A stretch of DNA of 64,000 bases, from contig NZ_BDCH01000001.1 in NCBI RefSeq assembly GCF_001613405.1, positions 110,297-174,296 of the forward strand, in the 5' to 3' direction. Each line of letters starts with the position of its first letter. Positions within the stretch are counted from its first letter, which is position 1. Under the pieces are notes generated by a model. It saw nothing but the letters and a program-made list of their open reading frames with translations. It did no database searches and was not told the DNA's origin. The position numbers and the translations under genes were made by a program. Shown here piece by piece: positions 16,001-24,279 of this stretch. The DNA comes from Nocardia crassostreae. GTDB lineage: Bacteria > Actinomycetota > Actinomycetes > Mycobacteriales > Mycobacteriaceae.

Positions 16001-16231
16001 GTGTCCGACACGTCCCCGAAGCAGCCGCCGCGCAGGTCCGGGAGCTGGCTGCTGAATGTCGCAATGGTCTTGTTCACAACGGGATTGCTGGCGATTGTCG
16101 CAATCTTCGGCATCGGAATCCTGACCGATTCCGATCCGGGACTCTGGCTGTATCTGCTCGCCATGGCCGCGCCGCTGGGCTTTCTGCTGGCGATCGGCTA
16201 CGCGCTGTGGTCGGGCCGACGCGCACGATGA
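16001..16231 (+). CDS. Small two-helix membrane protein, unknown function
   Basis: A 76-residue protein with a basic N-terminus (SDTSPKQPPRRSG), two hydrophobic helices (about 17-40 and 48-68) and a basic end SGRRAR. The GTG start follows a poorly purine-rich leader. I do not recognise a named family. It is divergent from the cold-shock gene (178 bases between starts) and lies upstream of the rpf control region. Confidence 0.65.
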   Translation: MSDTSPKQPPRRSGSWLLNVAMVLFTTGLLAIVAIFGIGILTDSDPGLWLYLLAMAAPLGFLLAIGYALWSGRRAR

Positions 16232-16266
16232 CACGCGCGAATTCCCCTTCTGCCACTCGCGTACAC

Positions 16267-16284
16267 ATGTGATATTAGTCACAT
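16267..16284. promoter_or_regulatory. Crp/GlxR-type site upstream of the rpf riboswitch
   Basis: ATGTGATATTAGTCACAT contains the full consensus TGTGA-N6-TCACA. It lies about 190 bases before the riboswitch core. In M. tuberculosis the Crp homologue Rv3676 is reported to control rpfA, so the position agrees with known biology. Confidence 0.75.
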
Positions 16285-16454
16285 AACAGAACGGTCACAG
16301 CGCGGTGACAGACCCCTATCGGCCGGGACACGCCGTGACCACCAGCAAAGACGTGAAGCGGAACACCTTGCGCCGGTTGGCGACCCTGACAGACACGGCG
16401 GTTACCAAATGGTGATTTTTCGCGGCGGGCGTCGTAGTGTCTCACACCAGCCGG

Positions 16455-16620
16455 GTCAGCCCGGCGCCACCGGCCCGCCGCACCGAATCTCGCCCCGCGG
16501 GTACGGACCCCCAACTGGAACGAGGGGCGAGAGCGAGGAACAGCGCGCAACAGCGCGCCGGTCCGGACGACCTCTCAGTTCGACCCCGGTAGTCGGCCTC
16601 GCAGGCGCGTACGAGAGGAA
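16455..16620 (+). ncRNA. Cyclic di-AMP riboswitch (ydaO/yuaA type) in the rpf leader
   Basis: The leader before rpf carries sequence typical of actinobacterial ydaO elements. The 5' part has GCCGCACCGAATC followed by GCGGGTACGGACCCCCAAC and GGAACGAGGGGCGAGAGC. The 3' part has CGACCCCGG, then CCTCGCAGGCG, then ACGAGAGGAAC, which parallels the conserved CCTCGTAAGCG...GAGAGG end of the class. CCTCTC (16571) can pair with GAGAGG (16613). This class is known to turn off cell-wall hydrolase genes, including rpf, on binding c-di-AMP. The exact 5' boundary is by eye. Confidence 0.82.
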
Positions 16621-16630
16621 CGACCCGAAC

Positions 16631-17251
16631 ATGAGTGGACGCCATCGCAAACCGAGTAACACCGGCCGCACCGTCGCCAAGGTCGCCCTGACCGGAGCGA
16701 TCGTCGGCGGAGCCGGAGTGGCCCTGGCCGGAAACGCCAGCGCGGCACCCGACTCCGACTGGGATCGCCTCGCACAGTGTGAAGCCGGCGGCAGCTGGCA
16801 GATCAATACCGGCAATGGATACCAGGGCGGCCTGCAGTTCTCGCCGAGCACCTGGATCTCCCACGGCGGCGGCGAATTCGCCCCCACCGCCAACCAGGCC
16901 AGCCGCGAAGAGCAGATCGTCATCGCCGAGAAGGTGCTCGCCACCCAGGGCTGGGGCGCCTGGCCGTCCTGCTCCTCGAGCCTCGGCCTCTCCAGCGGCC
17001 CCACCGAGCGCATCGCGCCCGCCCCGCAGGAAGCCCCGCGCTGGAACCCGGGCGGTCAGCAGCAGGCCGCCGACGGCGGTACCCAGGAGGTCTTCCAGGC
17101 CGTCGACCGCGCCGTCGAGATCGCCCAGCAGCAAGGTGTCAACATCCCCCAGCCGGTGCTCGATTTCCTGAACGCCACCAAGGTCGGCGGCAACCTCGAC
17201 CCGAACATCGTGAACTTCTACCAGGCGAACAAGGGCCTGCTGCCCAGCTAG
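16631..17251 (+). CDS. rpfA: Resuscitation-promoting factor (secreted transglycosylase-like muralytic enzyme)
   Basis: A 206-residue secreted protein that cleaves peptidoglycan and promotes growth of dormant cells. The signal peptide ends near NASA-APDS (cut after residue 38). The Rpf domain spans about 40-115 and contains the catalytic glutamate in QCEAGGSWQINTGNGYQGG (Glu51) and the pattern GLQFSPSTWISHGG, ending in AWPSC. The rest (120-206) is Gln/Pro-rich followed by a helical tail. ATG 16631 is the first codon after the riboswitch and before the signal peptide; the GAGAGGAAC of the riboswitch end supplies the ribosome site. Control by c-di-AMP and by a Crp-like protein is indicated by the leader. 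Confidence 0.93.
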   Translation: MSGRHRKPSNTGRTVAKVALTGAIVGGAGVALAGNASAAPDSDWDRLAQCEAGGSWQINTGNGYQGGLQFSPSTWISHGGGEFAPTANQASREEQIVIAEKVLATQGWGAWPSCSSSLGLSSGPTERIAPAPQEAPRWNPGGQQQAADGGTQEVFQAVDRAVEIAQQQGVNIPQPVLDFLNATKVGGNLDPNIVNFYQANKGLLPS

Positions 17252-17505
17252 AAAACCCTCGTTTGCATGAAGCGCGGTAGTCACTCAGCAACCCAAGGTG
17301 GCAACTGATTTCGTGAGGGCCGGGTAGCTCCTGGGGTACGCCCAGCATCGGCTCGGCACCAAACCGCTTGCACGCGTTCCCAACCGGTCAACGGCTCTCA
17401 GCCGGGCGCTGAAGGTCCGGGGAGGCGGGGGAGCTGTGCGACTAGCTAACTTCGGGGGTGCCGGAGGGGGCGTCCGCGGAGCCGCCATGCCAGAATGAGG
17501 CCGTG

Positions 17506-17691
17506 GTGAACAAAACGAAGAAGCCCTATGTCGACAATGGCTGGCCCGAGGTCAGCGATGGCGAGCATGCCGTCACCGAGCTTTCGTCGACCCGCTCCGG
17601 CAACCTCTCCCCCTACGGTGAGGACACCGAGTTCCCGCTTCCCGTCGATCAGCTGCCCTACGCGCACCCCCGCACGGTCATCAACCGCTGA
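17506..17691 (+). CDS. Small conserved actinobacterial protein, unknown function
   Basis: A 61-residue polar protein beginning [19 protein letters not shown] and ending [11 protein letters not shown]. It has no membrane segment or cysteine. GTG 17506 is preferred (GTG 17503 adds one residue; an upstream GTG at 17458 adds non-family sequence). It lies 81 bases before the helicase-associated gene on the same strand, the place held by Rv0863 in M. tuberculosis. The preceding 254 bases, after rpf, show only weak hairpins. Confidence 0.65.
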   Translation: MNKTKKPYVDNGWPEVSDGEHAVTELSSTRSGNLSPYGEDTEFPLPVDQLPYAHPRTVINR

Positions 17692-17772
17692 TACGCGTCC
17701 CTTTCGCCGTGCCCGGGGCCCGATCAGCGGGGCGCCGGGTAATACGGCACGTTCCAGCCTGGATCGGATGAA

Positions 17773-20127
17773 GTGACCGATACCCCCGCGAAGGCCACCG
17801 GAAAGTCCGCCAAATCCGCGAAGGCCACCAAGCGGGCCGCCGCCGCGGCCGACCTCACCCTGCCGGAATGGCTGTCGGCCCGCGGTGACGACGAACTCGT
17901 GACGCTCCTGCAGCTGCGGCCGGATCTGGCCGTCCCGCTGCCCTCCGCCATGGCGGTGCTGGCCGCCCGCACCGAACAGCGCGCCTCGGTGCTGCGCGCC
18001 ACCGACGAGCTGGACACCCTCGACTTCGCGGTCATCGAAACCCTCGTGGTGCACGGCGCCGCCGACGGCCTTCAGGCCGAACCGGTCCCGCGCGCCCGAT
18101 TGCACGAACTCCTGGGCGACCGCGTGCCCAAGGCCGCGCTCGACGCCGCCGTGGACAGGCTGCGCACCCGCGCCCTGGTATGGGGCCCGGATGCGGGCCT
18201 GCGCCTGACCGCCGCCGCCCAGGAGGCGCTGCCGTGGCCGCTGGGCAGCACCACCGAACTTCCCGACGCGCTCACCGAGCCCGAAATCACCGCGGCCCTG
18301 GGCGATCTCACCCAGCAGGAGCGCGGCCTGCTGGACAAGCTGGCCACCACCGGTCCGCGCGGCCGCACCCGCGATGCCGCGCCGGGCACCCCCGACGACC
18401 GTCCAGTGCAGCGGCTGCTGCACCGGCGCCTGCTGAACTGGATCGACGAGGAGACGGTGGAACTGCCCGTCTCGGTCGGGCAGGTGCTGCGCGGTGAACC
18501 GGTCACCGATCCGCACGCCCTGACGCCGCCGCATCCGGATCCGGCCAAATACGCACCGGCCGATGTGAATGCCGCGGCGGCGGGCGAGGTGGGCGAACTC
18601 CTGCGGCACGGCGCGGCCGTACTGGAGGTGCTCGGGCAGTCCCCCGCACCGGTCCTGCGCTCGGGCGGGCTGGGCGTGCGCGAGATCCGCCGTATCGCCA
18701 AGCAGACCGGTATCGACGAGGCGCGGATCGGCCTGCTCGCCGAGATCCTGGCCGCCGCACGGCTGTTGGACAAGGGTTCTCCCGAACCCATGCCCGAAGC
18801 CGATACCGCCGACGACTACTGGGCGCCGACCACCACCGCGGACGCCTGGCTCGCGGTCGTACCGCCGCACCGCTGGGCCGTCCTGGCCCACGCCTGGCTG
18901 GAGCTGGACCGCTTCCCGTGGATGATCGGCCTGCGCGACGCCAATGACAAACCCCTGGCGGCGCTCTCGGCCGAACTCCGCAATGTCCACGCCGTCCGCG
19001 ATCGCCGCGCCGTACTCGGCCTGCTGGCCGAATTCCCCACCGGCACCGCCATCTCGGCCGCCGACCTGGGCCGCATCCTGTCCTGGCGGCAGCCGCGCTG
19101 GCGGCGGCACTATCGCCTGGAGGCGGTGGAGCGCACCCTCGCCGAGGCCGAGGCGCTGGGCCTGATCGCGCGCGGGACGGTCACCTCCGCGGGCCGCGCC
19201 CTGCTGCACGGCAGTCCGGAGGACGCCGAATCGGAGATGGCCGCGGCCCTGCCCGACCCGGTCGATCACGTGCTCGTACAAGCGGATCTGACGGTGATCG
19301 CCCCCGGACCGCTCATCCCCGATCTACAGGACCGGGTGTCTCTCGTCGCCGATGTCGAATCGGCGGGCGCCGCAACGGTGTACCGGATCAGCGAAACCTC
19401 GGTCCGCCGCGCCCTCGACGCCGGGGCCACGGCCGCGGAGCTGCACAATCTCTTCACCACCTACTCGCGGACCCCGGTACCGCAGTCGCTCACCTACTTG
19501 ATCGACGATGTGGCCCGCCGCCACGGCCGCTTGCGCGCGGGCATGGCCCAATCCTTCGTCCGCAGTGAGGATCCGGCCCTGTTGGCCGAGGTGCTGGCCG
19601 CGACCGTGGCCGGTCAGCTCGCCCTGCGGGCGGTCGCGCCGACCGTCGCCATCTCGCAGGCGCCGCTCGGCGAGGTCCTGGAACAGTTGCGCGCGGCGGG
19701 TTTCAGCCCGGCCGGTGAGGATTCCTCGGGCGCCATCGTCGATCTGCGCGCCCGCGGCGCGCGCATCAGCGCTCGGCAGCAGCAGAAGCCGAACTGGCGG
19801 CCCAATCCCCCCAATGCCGAGCAGCTGCACGCGCTGGTGGCCGAACTGCGGGCCGGTGAGCGCGCGGCCAATGCCCGTCCCGGACAGGCGGTCCGCTCGG
19901 ACGGCAGCCGTACCAGCACCGCCGCCACCTTGAATCTGCTGCAATTGGCGGCTCGCACCCGCCGCCCGGTGCACATCGGTTATGTCGACGCCTCGGGCAT
20001 CGCCACGCAGCGGGTGGTGGAACCTGTGCGGGTCGGCAGCGGCCAATTGGACGCCCTCGACCCCGTCACCGGCGCGATCCGGCATTTCACCTTGCACCGG
20101 ATCGCGTCGGTCGCACTCGTCGAATAG
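17773..20127 (+). CDS. Helicase-associated (XPB/Ssl2-type C-terminal) protein with WYL-like end
   Basis: A 784-residue protein of the family represented by Rv0862c. After a Lys/Ala-rich head (1-27) come several winged-helix-like segments, then a helicase C-terminal XPB-like domain around residues 490-610 (DHVLVQADLTVIAPGPL, VYRISETSVRRALDAGATAAEL, PVPQSLTYLIDDVARRHGRLR). This last block is also found at the N-terminus of bacterial XPB helicases. The C-terminus (RRPVHIGYVDASGIATQRVVEPVRVGSGQLDAL) is WYL-like, suggesting nucleic acid or nucleotide sensing. It lacks Walker motifs and so is not a helicase itself. The gene precedes xpb in the same region, implying a common role in DNA repair (inference). 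Confidence 0.82.
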   Translation: MTDTPAKATGKSAKSAKATKRAAAAADLTLPEWLSARGDDELVTLLQLRPDLAVPLPSAMAVLAARTEQRASVLRATDELDTLDFAVIETLVVHGAADGLQAEPVPRARLHELLGDRVPKAALDAAVDRLRTRALVWGPDAGLRLTAAAQEALPWPLGSTTELPDALTEPEITAALGDLTQQERGLLDKLATTGPRGRTRDAAPGTPDDRPVQRLLHRRLLNWIDEETVELPVSVGQVLRGEPVTDPHALTPPHPDPAKYAPADVNAAAAGEVGELLRHGAAVLEVLGQSPAPVLRSGGLGVREIRRIAKQTGIDEARIGLLAEILAAARLLDKGSPEPMPEADTADDYWAPTTTADAWLAVVPPHRWAVLAHAWLELDRFPWMIGLRDANDKPLAALSAELRNVHAVRDRRAVLGLLAEFPTGTAISAADLGRILSWRQPRWRRHYRLEAVERTLAEAEALGLIARGTVTSAGRALLHGSPEDAESEMAAALPDPVDHVLVQADLTVIAPGPLIPDLQDRVSLVADVESAGAATVYRISETSVRRALDAGATAAELHNLFTTYSRTPVPQSLTYLIDDVARRHGRLRAGMAQSFVRSEDPALLAEVLAATVAGQLALRAVAPTVAISQAPLGEVLEQLRAAGFSPAGEDSSGAIVDLRARGARISARQQQKPNWRPNPPNAEQLHALVAELRAGERAANARPGQAVRSDGSRTSTAATLNLLQLAARTRRPVHIGYVDASGIATQRVVEPVRVGSGQLDALDPVTGAIRHFTLHRIASVALVE

Positions 20128-20131
20128 ACGT

Positions 20132-20662
20132 TTAACTCTTCGGGCTGCTCAAGCAGAAAGTGGCCTTCGGATCCGGCACGACGCGGAATCCGATCGCCGT
20201 GGTCGCATCGCAGAGGAATTCGTCGGCCTGGCCGTCGATACGCTTGGCCACCTTGAACGACGCCTCGGGCGCGGTGCAGTCCACGAATTTGTAACCGGTG
20301 GTCGCCGATTCGTTGTAGCAGGCGCCTTCCTTGAAGTTGGGCGTCAGGCACAGGAATGCGGTGGTGCCACCGTTGAGGGTTTCCTCGTAGGAGGTCTGCT
20401 CCTCCTTGCAGTCGGTCTTGGTGTCATACACCGCGACGACCTTGTAGACCGCCTTCTCGTTGGAGCAGTCGACCGGCTCGGTCTTGGAGTCGACCATCGA
20501 CCCCTCGATGACATTGATGCAGTCGCCGACCTTCGCCTTGGCGGTATCGGATTTGCTGGCGTCCTTGATCATCGAACACCCGGTCACGGCCAGCGCGGCC
20601 ACGGCCACCGCCACGAGGGCGATCACGAGGCGCAGAAGAGGCCTCGTTCCTGTGAACTTCAC
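20132..20662 (-). CDS. LppU-like lipoprotein
   Basis: A 176-residue secreted lipoprotein. The signal peptide ends in a lipobox VTGC (about residues 26-29). The mature part contains seven further cysteines with a spaced pattern (KVGDCINV, PVDCSNEKAVYKVVAVYDTKTDC, FLCLTPNFKEGACYNESATTGYKFVDC, FLCD, FCLSS) typical of the LppU/SCO3034-type family, whose function is not established. ATG 20662 begins MKFTGTRPL. Its stop is 4 bases from the stop of the helicase-associated gene. Confidence 0.75.
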   Translation of the reverse strand: MKFTGTRPLLRLVIALVAVAVAALAVTGCSMIKDASKSDTAKAKVGDCINVIEGSMVDSKTEPVDCSNEKAVYKVVAVYDTKTDCKEEQTSYEETLNGGTTAFLCLTPNFKEGACYNESATTGYKFVDCTAPEASFKVAKRIDGQADEFLCDATTAIGFRVVPDPKATFCLSSPKS

Positions 20663-20759
20663 CTGCGAAAACCTTTCTCACCGAACAGTTCACGGATGCC
20701 GTGAACGCGGTGAGGATACCCGTGGGTGACCGGGGACCGCATCAGCGCGGTGGATGATC

Positions 20760-20852
20760 TCAGATCATCGACAGGCCGCGCATACCCAGGATCGAGTAGT
20801 TGAGGATGGCGGGCAGCAGGCTGTTGAGGAGCTGGAGGCTGAAGACTGTCAC
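20760..20852 (-). CDS. Candidate 30-residue hydrophobic peptide
   Basis: A short frame with GTG start encodes a peptide beginning MTVFSLQLLNSLLPAIL and ending RGLSMI. A good ribosome site, GAAGGGA (20858-20864), lies 5 bases before the start. The peptide is strongly hydrophobic, with only one charged residue (Arg), and could insert in the membrane. It occupies an otherwise empty interval between the lipoprotein gene and the GH5 gene, on their strand. Function is unknown and conservation could not be checked. Confidence 0.42.
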   Translation of the reverse strand: MTVFSLQLLNSLLPAILNYSILGMRGLSMI

Positions 20853-20965
20853 GGTATTCCCTTCGGATCTGGGCGCTCGTCCAGATATTTGCGCCGCTAA
20901 CTGTATTCGCTCGGCCGCGAGTTGTCGTTACATAAGGGAAAACTAAGGGAATCAACAACTTTCGC

Positions 20966-22399
20966 TCATCGGCGGGCAATGGACACGGTCACCGTCGCCG
21001 TGGTATCGGCCTCGATCGTCACCACCCGCGCCCCCTCCGGCGCGGTGATCCGGCCGCCCTCGACGGTCACCCGGTACCCCTGCGGGTAGTGCAGATCCGA
21101 GACGAAGATTTCGGTCGGCGCACCGGCCGGACGCGCGGTGTACCGATAGCCGAAGTCCCCGGTGGCCGGATCGAAACTCAGGCGCTCCGGCGTCCCCGCC
21201 GTGGCCTGCGGATAGGTGCGCACCACCTGCCGCCCGATATCGCCGAGGAACGGATCGGGCCGCGGGCCGCCCGCCCCGAATCGCGACGCGTAGTGCCAGT
21301 ACTGCCAGCCGATGAACCGCTCGTCGGCGCGGGTCAGCGTATTGCTCAGCACGTCCGGATCCCCGTCCCCGAATTCGGTGATGAGTGTGGGCAGCCGTGT
21401 CCTCTTTGTGAAGGCGTCGATATTCGACCAGGTCTTGTCGTGCCGCACCGGGCACAGCCCGCGCAGGAATTCGGGCAGCCCGAGGTAGATGGCGAGCTGA
21501 CTCGGAATGCAGTAGTCGTGCGGCGCGAAGGCAATGCCCGGCGCGGTGATCGGCGGGTTCTTGCCGAGATTCGTCGGCATGGTCTCGTTCCAGGTCACGT
21601 TCGGCTCCCAGAACACGCCGATATCGCCATTGCGCGCCCGCACCGCATCGGTCAGCTTCTGCATGGCGGCCTGATACTTGGCGTCGAATTCCGGGCAGCC
21701 ATCGGGAAAGCAGCTCAGGAAGGCCGATCCCGGCCACGGCTCGTTCATGAGCTCGATCCCCAGCACCCCGGCGCGCCCGTGCAGCCGCGCCGCCAGCGCG
21801 CCCAGCCGGTCGAAGACGCCATAGCTGTTGTTCCACACCTCATCCCAGCCCTTGTTCATGCTGGGCATCAGGTAGTACAGCGGAAACGACGGATTCGGCT
21901 CCAGCGCCCCGGGCCGCGCATTGATCGCCCATTCCGGAAACCCGTTGCCGCCCCAGATCTTCGACAGCCCGTCCTGGTGGTGGTCGAGCAGGGTGTGAAT
22001 CCCGTACCGCGCCAAGGTGTCCACCACCGTGACGACCCGATCGATATACGCGGTGTCGATGACGCCCTTGCTCGGCATGAGCCCGTCGAAGGAGACGCCC
22101 AGCCGCACCGTATTGAAGCCGTGCCCGGCCAGCAGCGCGGCATCGTCCGCGGTGAGCGTGAACCCGTCGCCGAGTTCGACGTACGGGGCGTCCTCGTCCA
22201 CATTGTTGACCCCGTGCAACAGCACGACCCGCCCGTACTCGTCCACGAACCGGCTGCCCTCGATCCGCACCGTTCCGATTTCGGCCGGATCGGCCCGGGC
22301 GGTCGGCCCACTCGCCGTCATGACACCCGCCAGCACTGCCGCCAGTACGCCCGCCGCCGCTCGCGCGAGGGCTCTGCCTGGGAATTTGCGCATACTCAT
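20966..22399 (-). CDS. Secreted GH5 glycosidase, endoglycoceramidase-like
   Basis: A 477-residue secreted enzyme. The signal peptide (1-36) ends ARADP. The catalytic barrel carries the GH5 acid/base motif ELMNEPWPG and the nucleophile motif LITEFGDGD. The N-terminal blocks FVDEYGRVVLLHGVNNVDEDAPY, VRLGVSFDGLMPSKGVID and LLDHHQDGLS are those of endoglycoceramidases from Rhodococcus, which release intact glycans from glycosphingolipids. A beta-sandwich domain follows (about 390-477), as in that subfamily. Cellulase is the alternative annotation, but the HHQDG and NEPWPG features favour endoglycoceramidase. With the ceramidase near 5 kb it could form a glycosphingolipid degradation pathway. A Crp-like site is 50 bases upstream. 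Confidence 0.82.
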   Translation of the reverse strand: MSMRKFPGRALARAAAGVLAAVLAGVMTASGPTARADPAEIGTVRIEGSRFVDEYGRVVLLHGVNNVDEDAPYVELGDGFTLTADDAALLAGHGFNTVRLGVSFDGLMPSKGVIDTAYIDRVVTVVDTLARYGIHTLLDHHQDGLSKIWGGNGFPEWAINARPGALEPNPSFPLYYLMPSMNKGWDEVWNNSYGVFDRLGALAARLHGRAGVLGIELMNEPWPGSAFLSCFPDGCPEFDAKYQAAMQKLTDAVRARNGDIGVFWEPNVTWNETMPTNLGKNPPITAPGIAFAPHDYCIPSQLAIYLGLPEFLRGLCPVRHDKTWSNIDAFTKRTRLPTLITEFGDGDPDVLSNTLTRADERFIGWQYWHYASRFGAGGPRPDPFLGDIGRQVVRTYPQATAGTPERLSFDPATGDFGYRYTARPAGAPTEIFVSDLHYPQGYRVTVEGGRITAPEGARVVTIEADTTATVTVSIARR

Positions 22400-22448
22400 C
22401 CCCGTTCAATGAAAAGAATCAAGCCAAAATGGACAATCGTCCAAGTCG

Positions 22449-22464
22449 TGTGATATTAGCCACG
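22449..22464. promoter_or_regulatory. Crp-like site between the GH5 and XPB genes
   Basis: TGTGATATTAGCCACG fits TGTGA-N6-TCACA with two mismatches in the second half. Its 6-base spacer TATTAG is identical to that of the perfect site upstream of rpf. It is 50 bases before the GH5 start and 116 before the XPB start. Confidence 0.45.
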
Positions 22465-22579
22465 GAAATTCGGGGCTTGACGGTTTTCACGGAAATACCG
22501 GTGGCCCCCGTGTCGGTGTCGTCGGGAAGAATGGACGACGGCTCGCCGGGGACGGGCCCCAACCAAGCCAGGAGGTGCC

Positions 22580-24238
22580 GTGACCGACGGTCCGCTGATC
22601 GTGCAGAGCGACAAGACCCTGCTGCTCGAGGTCGACCACGAGTCGGCCGATGCGGCGCGCCAGGCCATCGCGCCGTTCGCGGAACTGGAGCGCGCGCCCG
22701 AGCACGTGCACACCTACCGCATCACGCCGCTGGCGCTGTGGAACGCGCGGGCGGCCGGGCACGATGCCGAGCAGGTCGTCGACGCCCTGGTCACCTATTC
22801 GCGCTATGCGGTACCGCAGCCGCTGCTGGTGGACATCGTGGACACCATGGCCCGGTACGGGCGGTTGCAGCTGGTCAAGCATCCGGCGCACGGGCTCACG
22901 CTGGTGAGCCTGGACCGCGCGGTGCTCGAGGAAGTGCTGCGGCACAAGAAGATCGCCCCCATGCTGGGCGCCCGCCTGGACGAGGACACCGTGGTGGTGC
23001 ATCCCTCCGAGCGCGGCCGGATCAAGCAGATGCTGCTCAAGATCGGCTGGCCCGCCGAGGACCTCGCCGGTTACGTGGACGGCGAGGCGCATCCCATCGA
23101 GCTGGACTACACCGAGGGCAAGTGGCATCTGCGCGACTATCAGGAGATGGCCGCCGATTCCTTCTGGGCCGGTGGTTCCGGCGTGGTGGTGCTGCCGTGC
23201 GGTGCGGGCAAGACCATGGTGGGCGCGGCGGCCATGGCCAAGGCCAAGGCGACCACGCTCATCCTGGTCACCAATACCGTGGCCGGGCGGCAGTGGCGGC
23301 GTGAGCTTTTGGCCCGTACCTCGCTCACCGAGGACGAGATCGGCGAATACTCCGGTGAGCGCAAGGAGATCCGGCCGGTCACCATTGCCACCTATCAGGT
23401 GATCACCCGCAAGACCAAGGGCGAGTACCGGCATCTGGAGCTATTCGACAGCCGCGACTGGGGCCTGGTCATCTACGACGAGGTGCATCTGCTGCCCGCG
23501 CCGGTGTTCCGCATGACCGCGGATCTGCAATCGCGGCGGCGACTGGGCTTGACCGCCACGCTGGTTCGCGAGGACGGCCGCGAGGGCGATGTGTTCTCCC
23601 TCATCGGCCCCAAGCGCTACGACGCGCCGTGGAAGGACATCGAGGCACAGGGCTGGATCGCCCCGGCCGACTGCGTCGAGGTGCGGGTGACCCTCACCGA
23701 TGCCGAGCGCATGGCCTACGCGGTGGCCGAACCCGAGGAGCGGTACAAGCTGTGCTCCACCGCGCGCACCAAACTGCCCGTGGTGGAATCGATTCTCGCC
23801 AAGCACAAGGATGCGCCGAGCCTGGTCATCGGCGCGTATCTGGATCAGCTGGACGAGCTGGGCGAACATCTGAACGCACCGGTCATCCAGGGGTCCACGC
23901 GCACCAAGGAGCGCGAGGAGCTCTTCGACGCCTTCCGGCGCGGGGAGATTCCGGTGCTGGTGGTCAGCAAGGTCGCCAACTTCTCCATCGATCTGCCCGA
24001 AGCGTCGGTGGCCGTCCAGGTTTCGGGCACCTTCGGATCCCGTCAGGAGGAGGCACAACGCCTGGGCCGCTTGCTGCGGCCGAAACACGATGGCGGCCAA
24101 GCTCACTTCTATTCGGTCGTCGCACGTGACACGCTGGACGCCGAATACGCCGCACATAGGCAGCGTTTCCTGGCGGAGCAGGGGTATGCCTATCGCATCA
24201 CCGATGCGGACGACCTGTTGGGGCCGACGATAGGATAA
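22580..24238 (+). CDS. DNA repair helicase XPB
   Basis: A 552-residue 3'-5' DNA helicase of superfamily 2, bacterial XPB type (Rv0861c, ercc3-like). The N-terminal 170 residues are the XPB damage-recognition-like domain (PLIVQSDKTLLLEV, YRITPLALWNARAAGHD). Motif I is LPCGAGKTMVGAAA, motif II is YDEVHLLPAPVF, motif III is GLTATLVREDGREGD, and the C-terminal helicase part ends with GTFGSRQEEAQRLGRLLRPK (motif VI). GTG 22580 follows an ideal AGGAGGTG. It acts in DNA unwinding; the precise repair role in actinobacteria is not settled. Confidence 0.93.
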   Translation: MTDGPLIVQSDKTLLLEVDHESADAARQAIAPFAELERAPEHVHTYRITPLALWNARAAGHDAEQVVDALVTYSRYAVPQPLLVDIVDTMARYGRLQLVKHPAHGLTLVSLDRAVLEEVLRHKKIAPMLGARLDEDTVVVHPSERGRIKQMLLKIGWPAEDLAGYVDGEAHPIELDYTEGKWHLRDYQEMAADSFWAGGSGVVVLPCGAGKTMVGAAAMAKAKATTLILVTNTVAGRQWRRELLARTSLTEDEIGEYSGERKEIRPVTIATYQVITRKTKGEYRHLELFDSRDWGLVIYDEVHLLPAPVFRMTADLQSRRRLGLTATLVREDGREGDVFSLIGPKRYDAPWKDIEAQGWIAPADCVEVRVTLTDAERMAYAVAEPEERYKLCSTARTKLPVVESILAKHKDAPSLVIGAYLDQLDELGEHLNAPVIQGSTRTKEREELFDAFRRGEIPVLVVSKVANFSIDLPEASVAVQVSGTFGSRQEEAQRLGRLLRPKHDGGQAHFYSVVARDTLDAEYAAHRQRFLAEQGYAYRITDADDLLGPTIG

Positions 24239-24279
24239 ATGGAGGACGATCCTCCAGAATAGGGCGGGAGGGAACGCAC

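Noticed and set aside
17252..17505. Search for an RNA gene between rpf and the small conserved gene
   Set aside because: Only short, weak stems such as CTGGG/CCCAG were found; nothing resembles a known RNA.
20966..22399. Plain cellulase annotation for the GH5 protein
   Set aside because: The HGVNNVDEDAPY, LDHHQDG and NEPWPG blocks and the C-terminal beta domain agree better with endoglycoceramidases, although substrate proof is lacking.
21089..22453. 454-codon open frame opposite the GH5 gene
   Set aside because: Antisense shadow; the GH5 frame has a signal peptide and catalytic motifs.
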